From Thermomucor indicae-seudaticae (taxonomy: Eukaryota > Mucoromycota > Mucoromycetes > Mucorales > Lichtheimiaceae), in assembly GCA_000787465.1 (NCBI GenBank), contig JSYX01000093.1, positions 1-64,000 of the forward strand: a stretch of DNA of 64,000 nucleotides, given 5' to 3'. Below are positions 44,904 through 56,416 of this stretch, one piece after another (positions within the stretch are counted from its first letter, which is position 1; each line of letters begins with the position of its first letter). Under the pieces are notes generated by a model. It ran no database searches. It saw only the letters and a program-made list of their open reading frames with translations, and was not told where the DNA came from. A program made the position numbers and the translations under genes.

Positions 44904-46394
44904 TTAATCCTTATCATCATCATCTGGGATAACGGTGTAGCCATGTTGAGCGGGTGGTGGTGCGGCGTAGACCAGAAGTCCAATTAGCGTGAGAACCAAG
45001 AGTAAACACCACATCACATTGGCACCATAAGACTCATAGACATAACCACACAGCAATGTCCCCGTGCCAGCGCCAAAGCCCAGGTACATTGTACCCAGCA
45101 AACCCTGAGCCCGACCTTTGAACCCCTCCGGAGCAATCTCATCCGCCTGTACGACAGCAGCGGTCCAAAGAAAGGAAAACGCAATACCTATCACCATCAT
45201 TATCGTCTTGCGCCTGCGACAGCAGTAATAATAATAACTTACCGTGCAACGGTTGAATCATAGTTGCGAGCAATGCATTACTACAAAACAGGGCGATTAT
45301 ATAAATCAGGCATCGACAGATGAGAATGATATGAGTTCCTATGAGCATTCTCCTTGGACCCAACCATTGAAAGATCTGACAGACAGGTGTTAGCAATAAT
45401 GAAAATAGAAACGGGATCGTAGGACGTACCTCCTTGGCGAAAAAGAAACAGACAATTTCTGTACCACTTGCCAGGGGACCCAGCAGACCCGTCAGTGCTG
45501 GCGAGCCGTGGAGATCCTTTTCAATAAAGAGGACCAAAAAAGCAAACATGACGTTCATGATAATGCCCAAGAGCGCCATGACCACCAATAAGCGCTTTGC
45601 ATTGGGTTGACTTAGGAAAGCCCGCCATGAAGAAGACGATGAAGCTTGTTGCGTGGAGGGCGAGGATGCCAAGTTCGTCAGCAGACAGGTGATGATAAAA
45701 CCCAAGACACTTGATGCAAAGACACCAAACAGAGCAAAAGGACCACAAAGATCCGTCAGGAGACCAGTCAGGAACACCGAGACACCAATTCCGATAGGTG
45801 CTCCCAACTTTTGACGACCATACAACTGCTTCTTTTTTCGGTTATTACCGAGTACACGCAGTGTGACACTGTCGACCATCGTGCCAATCACAGGGTAACC
45901 GAAAAACGCATAGCCGAAACAGCATACACTTGCCAAGGCAACCTTGACCCCGTTACGTGTCACGCATACAAGGAGGCTGTTTAACATTACGAACTGGTTG
46001 ATTCACAATGCTTGAGCAAATTGCTTCCTTCTGTCTTTCAAGATTCGCTGTCCATGTCGTACCGCTAATGCAATGAGCATGTTCGTAATCATGATCTGTT
46101 TATGCTTCCCAGTCTTATCCGCCCAGCTCGTCCATAGTGGAAATGCAAAACAAGAAACGAACGGTGCTATGTATATTTCTATCAGACCAAGAAAAGGCTC
46201 AGAATATGGAGCGAAGGATTGAACTTACTGATGGAGTATAGAAACCCGACCTTATCGGTTCCAAGGCCAAGCACCTTATTATAGAATGCAGGTAGATAAA
46301 CCTGGGCTGATCCGACGCAGCCCATACTAAAGATATGCATCAACTTGAGCCCAAGCAACATGGGCTCCCTCTCTTCATTATTGATAACAGGCAT
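44904..46394 (-). CDS. Major facilitator superfamily transporter (MFS_1-like group)
   Basis: This is a predicted 12-TM carrier. Exon 1 (46394-46229) reads LKLMHIFSMGCVGSAQVYLP, and the next joins A|AA to give IYIAPFVSCFAFPLWTSWAD with the loop DKTGKHKQIM. The large middle exon has ASVCCFGYAFFGYPVIGTMV, GRQKLGAPIGIGVSVFLTGL and VMALLGIIMNVMFAFLVLFI. Later exons read GPRRMLIGTHIILICRCLIY and WTAAVVQADEIAPEGFKGRA, then QGLLGTMYLGFGAGTGTLLC. The C-terminus is VIPDDDDKD. The arrangement fits the MFS_1-like/MFSD6 group. The substrate is unknown. Exon borders after the second were not all fixed. Confidence 0.8.
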
Positions 46395-46768
46395 CCAGAG
46401 GAAAGTGATAAGAAATGCGGGTTTTCAAACGTTACCATTTTTATAGATAGCTACCTGCTAATTGAAAGAGCAAGAGTTACATAGGAAGAAAGCAAGACAA
46501 AAGGAAATGAACAAATCAAACAAAACGAAAGATACACATTCCATCGTAGAGGAAGGTAAAAACAAGATACAGTGTAAAATAAAGAAAAGAAAGAAAGCAT
46601 ACTGGATCCAATGCTGCTTTTGGGGTTCCATTTTCCGTTTTTCAGACTCGTTAGTTGGCGTAGTATATAATAAAAGTATGTGTGCTTGTTTTGTGTTGAA
46701 TATATAGTGCGCGTCGTTAATCGACTTTTTCGTTTACTTCCTAATTGACAAGCGTTTTCCTTCTTTTT
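46395..46768. other. Intergenic, no gene seen
   Basis: A-rich sequence between the MFS start and the WOPR gene's stop; frames are lysine-rich and unlikely to code. Confidence 0.5.
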
Positions 46769-48622
46769 TTACTTGAGCATTAATGTACCTGCACCGGCTG
46801 GATCCGCTTCCATAGTATCTGTCGCCTGGAACGAGAATAGAGGATGATTCACAAAGTTTCTCGGATACAATGCTGCACCGTTTTGTTCCATGAGATTGTT
46901 ACTCAAGGATTGCTGACGATGATGGTAGTGCATATAGGTATCCACACCAGCGATGCCGCCGCCGCCGCTGTTGCTCCTGCTGCTTGCCGTGCTATCTCGT
47001 CTATTATCCGACGTAGCGGGAGCAGCAGTCGTGGTATAGTCGGGAATCATATGAGGTTTCGTATCAAATTGCGATGAATTGTCCGCAAGACCCACAGCAG
47101 TGGCAAGGGAATAGGTCGAATAACCCGGACTTGTGACACCGGCCGCTGCTGCAGCGGCCGCAGCGGCCGCCGCCATGGGGTTATTGTACAGAGTGTGGGA
47201 CGGAGACTCAGAGGTTGTGGGACTAGCAGGGTGTAACGGGTGCACAGGATTCAGCAGCTGGCCCAAGGATGCGTGGTTGTCTCGCTGCGATGAGTCCGAG
47301 AAGCTATCACGGTGTCTGCTGTTAAAAAAGGTGGATTCTGGCATGACGTGAGGATGTATCTGCGAATCTTGTGGGTCAGTTGGTGAAACCATATCTGTCG
47401 CCGCCGTCGTACTGTAGTTACGCGAGAAGGGCATGGAAGATGTGGAATAATGACGCTGGTGGTGATATGCAGGCCTGACGGGAGACAGCATTGGAGTACT
47501 AGGCGATGACGACATACTGGAAGGAGACGGCATTGCGTAACCCAGTGGAATCGGTTGTGCACTAGCAGTAGTAGTAGAAGAAGACGGTGCTCCGTACACA
47601 GGTGAATGCTTCTGATCAAAATCCATGCGGTGATGATAATACATCATGTGGGAATGACCAAAGCCTTCAGGTGGTCGTATGGAACCCACGGACATGCTGC
47701 GCAACGGCTGATGCATGCGGTGATCTGCAGCCAGGAGTCATCGTGTCAACAACTTGCGTATTTTCTTTGTGTCCTATTGATAGACAATATACGTTACCAT
47801 AAGATCCTGAGGCGGAATCCGGAGGCGTCAGGGGTCCGGCTGTGATAGCATCGTTATTATGATGATGGTGATGGTCAAACGTGGATTCTACCATTGGCGG
47901 GATCCTGAAATTCTGCTTAATCAAGAGCTCTGGTGAAATTTCGAGACTAGCCAACTCGGGTACAGACGAAGGCGTACGAAGTTTTCCTTGCAACACATCT
48001 TTTGGATCATAATAAGAGATCAAGTGTTGCGACACGCCATTGACAACAATTGACATGGTCTTTTTGATCAACCCATCCTTACGGAACTTGTATGAGTCAG
48101 AAAGACTGCCCACCAACTGCCGCTCTCGGTTGCGATCCACAGCTATGCTACCACCACCGCCTCCTCCTGTTGTTGGGCTGGTGCTGCTTTGATCTGCACT
48201 GTAGCTCCGCTGACGCATGTCTCCTCCAGCTGCTGCTGCCGCTGCCGCCGCTGCTGCACTGGATGATGCTGCAGACGACAACCTCTTTTCACCAGCTGTT
48301 GCTCGCTTATCCAGTTCGCGATAAATGAGAAAATTGCCCAGAATACGAGATGGGCTCCATACGCGACCGTCTGTCCATCGCTTAATACCTGCACACGTAA
48401 CCCCCCTTTAGCCACTTCAATATTACGTACGCCCCAAATTATTTTCCTACCCGATTCGCGTTCATCAAATACAAAAACTGAACCTGATTGGATCATCTTT
48501 CTCTCTTTTTCTTGAAGTCGACGACATATTCTGGGCAAAAGTCCTCGACGGCAACCTTCAAATACAAGAAGGACATCTTGGGTAGTTTCAATAAAACCAT
48601 GAAAGGTTTCTGTCACCAACAT
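46769..48622 (-). CDS. WOPR-domain (Gti1/Pac2, Wor1/Ryp1-like) transcription factor
   Basis: These regulators control morphology and development in fungi. Exons 48622-48451, 48388-47798 and 47724-46769 give 572 residues. The bipartite WOPR domain is clear: part one has TFHGFIETTQDVLLVFEGC, then SGSVFVFDERESG joined across intron 1 to IKRWTDGRVWSPSRILGNFL and IYREL. Part two has SLSDSYKFRKDGLIKKTMSI and HLISYYDPKDV. An Ala/Ser insert (poly-Ala about 11 residues) and a Gly run separate the two halves. The long C-terminal region is Ser/Pro/His-rich with a second poly-Ala run (about 11) encoded near 47140-47175. It likely works as an activation region. Confidence 0.93.
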
Positions 48623-50775
48623 GAGAGTAGATCTTTAAAAAAGGCACAAAAAAATTCGCAACTGAGTAACTTGCTCTCCTCTTTGTTTTGTTCTAAATCA
48701 CGAGTTCTGGAGGAGCAATGTCGTAATGCAGTAAAGAAAAAGACGTTTGGAAAAGCGAAATTCAAGCGAAAAAGACCACTCACGGTTTGAAAAAGCGTTA
48801 TAAAAAAAGAAGAGAGAGGGAGAGATAGAGCTGCGCTCCGGTGCGAGAGTGGGAGGAGGGGCCATGTTGCACACCGAGTGAAGCGGCGAAGGGGCCGCAC
48901 TGTCACAGGATCGGACAAACCATTTAGCGCGGCTATATTACGAAACCAGCAACAAGATGCATCTATGTTGTTTTTCTTGCATACAATTTAGAATCAAATT
49001 CGGGTTGATCGCTGCATGTTCCCCTTTTACTTCTTCCACCCCTTCCTCTTTCGCACACATAACCACATAATTACCCCAGACGTGGGTACCTGAAAGATGT
49101 TGTCGGCGCTTTAAAATGATGAGCGAATGGCAATCAGAAAATCCTCTGTCTCGCGTCCTGAGGCGGAGCTATGATACGCCGGGTCATTTCATCAGCCCTC
49201 TCGCACTGAATTTACCTATCGGAGATCCACGGACACCTCGTCATGCTACGCACTATAACTTGAGTAACTATACACATCTTCAAAACATGTGAAAGAAAGA
49301 AGAAAGCTATATACGGTTTTCGTAGAGTGGTGGCGTGTTTTGTTCCTGATGACTGTGGTCTGAACCAAATAAGGTTTGCTTTTCCTTTTTAGTACTTGCC
49401 TCCCACAAATACACAGCCCAAGCGTTTCCTTGCTCGCAAGGGGTTTCCTCTCGTAAAGCAAAGAGAGAGACGGTTGGAGTTTTTTTTTTCAAAGATGATA
49501 CAAGATCCTCCCGTTGGTCCTCATTGACGAGGCTGCTGCTCGTTGACCAGAAAAGGATATGCTGCCGAGTCGGACAAATTGTTGGCCTGAGCGACGGAGA
49601 TTTGGGCCCTTTGTTTACCCAAACCAAATATGCAAACATTGCTCTTAGCGGGGGGAACAAGGCCGTAAAAGCAAAGCAAAGCGAAGAAGGAGGAAAGGAT
49701 TGGTATACGGACAATAGTAGATCACACGTTTCAGTTTTATGGCGTCATCCTCTTCCATACCTGCATACACGTAGCAGATAACATGACCTACATAGTGAGC
49801 AGCATTACAAGTCAATATAACCCCAGTACGAACCAATTAACATTGGCCGATCATCATCTAATACTGATCCTCGGGCAGATACGAATCTGTGTATCGCTGA
49901 CCTACAAGATACCTTTGCTCTACGATGAGCCATTGGCATCTTTGAGTGTAGTTACTGTACTATTCATAAACATATTGAATCCATCAGCATCTCAAAATCT
50001 CCATTGACGTGCTTATCATTACTTTAACGCATGGCAATAACTTTGATCTGCACCTTAACTTTGTACCATGTGAGTCTCGTGTATGAACTTTCCACGGCCC
50101 TTGCCGACAAGGAATAACATTTCTCCCAGACTGCGGCTTCACATGTGTCCCCAAAAGATTCATGTTTCCTGGAGAGATTCTGGAAAATTGCACTACGCCA
50201 ACATCAACTGCTCAGTGATGATTTGTAATATACTAGTAACTAACCAGAGGAAGAACCCATACAATTTGATACAGGCACTCATATCATACTTAGTTGAACG
50301 CGAGCAAATGAGGTCCGTAACGTCTAATCGAAAGAATTCTGAAGTGCACAACAGCAGTAATTCATGACGTATCTCACTTTGTAAAACGCATTTCAGAGAA
50401 AAGTAAGCAACTTGTGTTCATGAGTGTTGACTAACTGATGTATACAAGTAGTATGATGAAAGCCATAACCATTTCTGTAACATACATGTGATGGACGTAC
50501 AGTGTCAATGCACCGCCAAGTCAAGCAGAATCATGCACGACGACTGTTACATGCCATTGGCATGCAGAAAATTGTCAAGCGATATAGAAGCGATATGGCG
50601 CCACACGTAATATGTGAGTGCATTTATTGAAATATGTCTTAAAGTCCAAGAAGCGTGATGCTTTTTGATTAATAACCATCTTGCTATGATATTGCATACA
50701 AAGCACTAGAACATCATAGCCGGAACTGGGGTCACACTTGTGAGAAGACCATATGAACTTGCTCGGTGTATGCAC
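48623..50775. other. Long gene-free stretch
   Basis: Upstream of the WOPR gene, about 2.1 kb carries only scattered short frames on both strands. Developmental regulators often have long promoters, so this may be regulatory. An imperfect inverted match TGAGTGCA/TGCACTCA flanks 50612-50778. No gene recognised. Confidence 0.45.
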
Positions 50776-52929
50776 TCACCATTGCATCGGTGATCCTCCG
50801 CACGGGCCTCGCTTATGTCCAGATATTGCAGCTTTCTTTTTACTCGAGTCGTCTTGCGAGGAATGGGAGGCTGTCGACTCCTTTTTGGCCAAAGCAGTAT
50901 AATGACTTTTCAGTGACCGCAGAGTCATCCGAGTGTCCTTTAATTGCAACTTGTTATTTTCAGCGTTTACAGCGATCGCGCGAGATCGTGTGAGCTGTTT
51001 GAGTTTTCCCCGACCAGTGGTTCCCTTCGTTTTTGCCGCATTCAGTTCTTTCTCTGCTGCCTTTTTCTCCTTTGCAATAACCTTTTTCTGAGCCTCTAAC
51101 TGCCCGATCTTTTCACCCAGGTGCTTGAGTTCTTTTTCCAAACTGTCATAGTCAACGGCTACGTTGCAGTGCGTTGCATTTGAGGATTTGATCGGAGATC
51201 TTTTTCGCTGCTCATAGGCAGAATTCGATGTCTGCAGACCGTGCTTTCTGTATCCGTGCACCCTGGCTACCCGAAGGGCGTAACAGTGACACGGTCCGAA
51301 AAGTCCAGTCCGTTCTGGCTGCAGAACCGGTGAATCTTCTCTAGGTCAAAAAATGACCCGAAAACGGCACGCTTGTTGGCCAATGCGTGCTGCGGTTTGG
51401 TCATTGGCTCGTTATCACTATCATACAATTGAAGTTCACCGTTCCTTGAACCAAAAATTTCGTATATTGCCACGGCGTCCAAATCAAGCGAATGTATCTC
51501 TGACGGCGACACTAATGGCAATAGCTCGCGAGCAAGCGATGGATATCCAACTGTTCTTACATGCAGTTGGCAAGTGCAACGAAAGGTATATAGTCCGCGA
51601 TAATTTAGTCGATCTCTTACTCGCCGTCGCCAGATATGGACGCAAACTATTGGTAATGCGCAGAATAGCGTCGATCTCCTTTTTTTTTTCCAAATCTTTG
51701 TCGCCTTTCCAGACTTTAACGACATCATCCCTTTTCAGATCGTTATCTATTTCCTTGAGAAAGAGGAGACGTTTCGTTAAAGCTTTTATCCGTTTAATTC
51801 GGCCGCTGGAAGGCTCGTCTCTCATTTTTTGCGGGTTAGACGTCGATCCATCGGTATCTTCTTCGGAAGTGTCAAATACTGAAGCAAGAACTTCCATGAC
51901 GGCATCTTCGCTAACGCCTGCGTCCAACAACTGCTCAGCACGACATGCCTAGCATACGTATACAGCTCAGTAAATAGCAATCTTATTGGACACACAACTG
52001 CTTCTTCCTCGTCGTCGTCTTCATTCTTCTCCGACATGCTATCGTCGGGCATTTCGATGTCTTCATTTTGTTTTTCATTTTGTCTGACGTAGTGTCATGA
52101 AGCACGTTCATCGTTTCAGGCTTTTCGGCAAATGGAGCATTCTGCAAGATAGCGTCAATGGTTAGAATCCTGTGGTTTTTAAGCATTATGCATACTTGCC
52201 ATCGTCAGTCCCTGCGTCCATCTTAACCGCGCTTCCCACTGTTCCTCAATCCTTTGCAGGCGTTTTTGTGATTCGTAGCGCCTTTTCTGCCATTTCTGGT
52301 ATTCGTCATCATCTTTAGCTTGCGGTAACCGATCTTCACACTTCTGGTAAAATTTCTTTTCCTTGTAGAGCAAGTGACGTTGGCTATCGCGATCCTTTGC
52401 TTTTATCGCTGCATTCTTTTCCTTTTTCAACTTCTTCTCGATGACAGCTTTTGCACAAGTTGACGGTTACTAGCTTCCCTCTTTAGAGCAAGAAGCAGTC
52501 GTAATAAAATACGTACCAAATACTCGACTGCCTTACTGATAATCGATCCGTTCCACATTTGGTTTACATTTCGTGCGAAATTCTGAACCGCGCAGTAGAC
52601 AGTGCTCGATAGGCCCATCGGTGCCTTTGGTACGTCACGAATACAATCCAGATTCAGTTGTGTCCAAAGTGGGTGGTTTTGGCTCGCTTTGGTGTTGCTA
52701 TGACCCAAATATTTTTGATGGATGAGCTGTATGTGTTCTTCGCTGAAGAGTTTTGCATAGTCTTCATCATCGTCAAAGAAATATGTAAGGGGGGTATGTG
52801 TAAACGTCCATTAACATCAAGTAATGACCTGTCTCTCAGCGCTTCCTGGGGCACCAAGGCTGACAGGTCGAAGTTACCCTCTCCAAGTGTAACAAATTTA
52901 AGCATAGTTGCTCTGACGATTGCAGCCAA
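50776..52929 (-). pseudogene. Broken gene of a repeat-type family, coiled coil, no known domain
   Basis: Frames spread over 2.1 kb look like one decayed gene. The 5' part (52929) reads LGEGNFDLSALVPQEALRDR and VNGRLHIPPL; then the frame jumps at a C-run near 52795 to TYFFDDDEDYAKLFSEEH. Next are WTQLNLDCIRDVPKAPMGLS, a charged coiled coil (KDRDSQRHLLYKEKKFYQKC), an acidic stretch, and RIKRIKALTKRLLFLKEID. Near the end are GYRKHGLQTSNSAYEQRKRS and a Lys/Ala coiled coil. Size and charge pattern recall transposon-encoded proteins common in Mucoromycota, but no catalytic motif could be fixed. Unknown function. Confidence 0.4.
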
Positions 52930-53428
52930 TTCTGCCGTGTCATTGGTGATATCAATTGCGATCGAGCAGGTCTACGCTATGTGTCTTAGAGGGTAGCGCA
53001 AACCGCTTTTGTTATGAGCGCAATTCACACACGCCAACCTTTCTTTTTTAAGACGCAAAGTCTATCTGGACCTGAGTGCAATCTTTTTCTCTCATGGGCG
53101 CCGAAAAAAAGTATGCTTGTCGCAAATCTCCAGGAGAAATCCAATAAAAGCCTTACTGATAAAGCCGATGACACTAGTCAATCGTGGTCTAATATCTGCA
53201 ATAGCAATTCCATCCTAATTCACGCGAGCATAGTTACGCTCAAGACGCCGTAATTTCTTCAATTATTACTTAGTCTTCACAATGCTTAGATGGGAAGCAC
53301 GGACAAACGTGAAAGGTAGGGAAAAGATTGCAGTGGTCAATGCTTCATTAATTGATAATATGATTCGTCCAGAAATTCTGGAATTTCGTCATCCCGGGAA
53401 AAGCTTGGTATGATCGTCATCAATCTTT
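52930..53428. other. Intergenic, no gene seen
   Basis: Only short frames. This begins the long upstream region of the siderophore synthetase. Confidence 0.45.
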
Positions 53429-53437
53429 ATCTGATAA
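53429..53437 (+). promoter_or_regulatory. Putative iron-responsive GATA-factor site (ATCTGATAA)
   Basis: Exact match to the ATCWGATAA consensus of fungal iron repressors (Fep1/SreA/Urbs1 type), about 600 bp before the siderophore synthetase ATG. The site is palindromic in context (TTTATCTGATAAAGA), so the reverse strand also fits. Confidence 0.6.
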
Positions 53438-53603
53438 AGATTTCTGCAAGGCCAAGTTCCAAAACAGGGTCATTTTCGGCAAAAATGCCGTAAAAGAATG
53501 TGAAGTATATATATAAGATATTCATTTATAGGTCTCGATATCCATTTTTCTCCTCTCAATTTCAAGACGTGGATATAAACTTGCTTTGATGTTGTTTACG
53601 TTG

Positions 53604-53612
53604 ATCAGATAA
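53604..53612 (+). promoter_or_regulatory. Putative iron-responsive GATA-factor site (ATCAGATAA)
   Basis: Second exact ATCWGATAA match, 430 bp before the synthetase ATG. Confidence 0.6.
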
Positions 53613-53886
53613 TCTCTTGACATTGAAGAAAAAAATGCGCTAACTTTTGTTTGGATTCATTGCGATCCCCGGTATACATACTTCCCTTTTTCGCAGAATG
53701 ATAAAGCTTTGGGCAACAACACACTTGTTATCGGTATAATAGGGTTATTACCGTGATGTCTTTTGCAAGGGTCAGGACGTAATTGGATTTGCAGAGATGA
53801 CTTAAAAGAACCAGTTTCATTTGAAAAGTCACTACAACTTTTCTTTTTCTTTGGACTTTTGCGTATGACGTGTGCAACCATATCCG

Positions 53887-53895
53887 ATCTGATAA
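53887..53895 (+). promoter_or_regulatory. Putative iron-responsive GATA-factor site (ATCTGATAA)
   Basis: Third exact match, about 147 bp before the synthetase ATG, in core-promoter range. Three such sites in under 500 bp are unlikely by chance. Confidence 0.65.
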
Positions 53896-54033
53896 CGTTG
53901 CGCTTTTGTATTTATCGGATGAAGACGACGCGTCTTGATCGGGGTTTCCTCTTTGAAATAAAAAGGATGTCGTCTCCAGACCCTTGTAAGCCCATTTTCT
54001 TCTGTTGCTTGCTACCAATCATTATCTTCCATC

Positions 54034-56292
54034 ATGCCTGCTCCCTTTACAACGGCCAAAAATACGCATTATGGCAAATTCGCCACGACTTCACGATTAA
54101 TTGCCTGCCTGGTGACTGAAGGCTTGGTGCCTGGTCATTTTGTTCCCAATCCAAATATTGACAACAACAATGGCGACGTCGTCGGGTTATGTATTTTGCC
54201 TCGTATTCAGGGAAGCAGCGAGCCACCTGAGCATTTGCCTTCGACCCTCCGCTTGGATGACTTGCTGGCCATCGTACCCCTTCGCGGTATGCCAGAAATG
54301 AATCACTCCAGTGTATCCATGGTCAACGGCGTCCGATGTACAAAGGTGGAGCTGGTGGATCCATGGGATATGCTGCCACATATCTACGCGCCTCGTCAAC
54401 ATATTGGCCCCGACGTCGCTTCTTCTGACGTTCTCGAAGGTTCTCAAGTCATACGGAAGCAGGTGAATGCTATTCTCAAGTCCATTTGCTTAATGCCTGG
54501 CGTAAAAGAACAAGAGTGGCTTGTCGATGGATATGATGCAGTACAGTTATGGAAGCAATTTGCCAAGGATTACGGCGTGCAGGACAAGCTGAGCGAACAG
54601 CTCGCGTCTGAACTTGCCAGTTCTATAGTTCATCAAGGTATGCCGTCTTGCAAAGCGGCCTTTTGGTACCTTTAAGCTAACGCGTGATGCTATAGTTGAT
54701 ACCTATGACCATCCTAAGCCTCTTCCCAATCTTCAGTCTCCAGCATACCAGTGGGAGCAGTCAATCGTGGAAGGTCACGCGACACATCCTGTAAGTGCTT
54801 TTGCTTTTGTCACGTGGAAAAATTAGGTGAGATACTGATATCTCTCTGAAGATGCATAAGGCACGAAAGAGCTTTCCTCCGATGCCGCCCTTGAACCCAG
54901 GACAAGTGAATCTGACAACGCCAAAGTTACGACTGTTTGCTATTCCTCGTTCGTCCATGAACATACGCGGTGACTTTGAAGAGCTTTGCAAGCCACTGGT
55001 TGACGCTATGCTTGCCAAATCTGGCGATGGTGCCACAATGTTGCGCTCCAAGTATCGAGACCATGTGTTCTTCCCGGCCCACGAACTTCAGATCCCCAAC
55101 ATTCAGTCGCGGTTCGAGGATGCCAAGTTGCTTCCAGAAGAAGTCAACATTACTGTACAAAGTCTGACTTCGATCCGGTCTGTTGCGATACCCGAAGTTT
55201 TGAAGGGCTATTCGGTCAAGCTTTGCTTGGGCATCAAGGTTTCATCTGCTCTCCGGACCGTTACGCCATTCACAACGTACTTTGGCCCTGGCTTTTCCGC
55301 CAATGTGGTTCCGAAATTGTCGTACGACCGCAAAGTTCTGACTGTTGAACGAGAACTGGCTAGTATTACGTATCGCCATCCTGACACGGACGTGGCCAAA
55401 CACTGCAGCTGTGTGATTCGAGAAGCAGTCGAATATGAAGAGTCAAATCTTGAGGCGAACGGTGACGCCATTATCGTGGCTGCAGCATTGGTCGAGAAGA
55501 TTCAAAAGCCGGATACAGACGAAACTTTGGTGACACATGTCTGGGGCCTGGATACTGAGGAGAGAAGAGCGGCGTTTTTGGACAGGTGAACGCGATTGTT
55601 CAACCTGAGACGTGTATGCGTGTTTTAACTGACTTGTGTATATTCTAGATACATCGAGCTGGCTTTCAGGGCGTTTTTACCGCCGTGCCTGGAAAACGGC
55701 GTGGCATTCGAGGCACACGGTCAAAACACGATGTGTCGTTTCGATCGCAAGACGGGTGAGCTGAAGGGCTTTGTGGTTCGCGATTTTGGCGGTGTCAAGG
55801 TCCACAACGAAACGTTGAAGAAATCATGCGGTGTTGAACTCGATGTGCTGCCGGACAGCTGTGTAGTGGCTCACTCTTTAGACGAGGTATAAAAGAAAGA
55901 ACTTCTTTGTGGTCTACGTAAGCTAAAACGCTTATATCACAGTGTTATAAACTCTTGTACCATACACTTATTCATTCACAACTACAACGATTGATTCGCG
56001 TACTGGGTATGCATCATAACGGTCGCGGTTGGGAAATGGTCCGAAAACACTTTAAAGCCATGGTACCCAAGGGCCATCCAATGTGGGCCTATCTAATGGG
56101 TGAGACCAAGGTCCCTGGCAAATGCCTGGTCCGCATGAAGATTGAAGAACTTTACCGTGATGTAAGTTTTCTCCACCGCCTCGGGCTGAAGAACAAAGTC
56201 ATGTATTAACATTCTCCTCTTAGTACATTTATCGACCTGTTCCCAACATGATTCACAGCCGCCCTCAGCATCTTGTCAAACAAGAGATATAG
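54034..56292 (+). CDS. rfs: NRPS-independent siderophore synthetase, rhizoferrin type (IucA/IucC family)
   Basis: It couples citrate to an amine by adenylation, independent of NRPS; in Mucorales the product known from Rhizopus is rhizoferrin (two citrates on putrescine). Six exons, 54034-54637, 54696-54790, 54852-55585, 55649-55886, 55943-56161 and 56224-56292, give 652 residues, the usual length. Family features: SIVEGHATHPMHKARKSFPP (spliced), NVVPKLSYDR, SSALRTVTPFTTYFGP, then HCSCVIREAVEY, FEAHGQNTM and VVRDFGGVK. The C-terminal FhuF-like part has LIHSQLQRLIRVLGMHHNGR and VPGKCLVRMKIEELYRD. There are no transport or other siderophore genes beside it. Product identity is inferred from the lineage. 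Confidence 0.92.
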
Positions 56293-56375
56293 TAAACCAA
56301 GATTCGCCCATCTCCGCTACAACCACCAATACATAGACTATTACGCTGATATCCCTCTATCTTTGCTTTTTTTGC

Positions 56376-56381
<6 letters not shown>

Positions 56382-56413
<32 letters not shown>
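56382..56413. repeat. (TA)n microsatellite
   Basis: About 16 TA units just 90 bp after the siderophore synthetase stop codon, followed by ACAGG. Confidence 0.9.
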
Positions 56414-56416
<3 letters not shown>

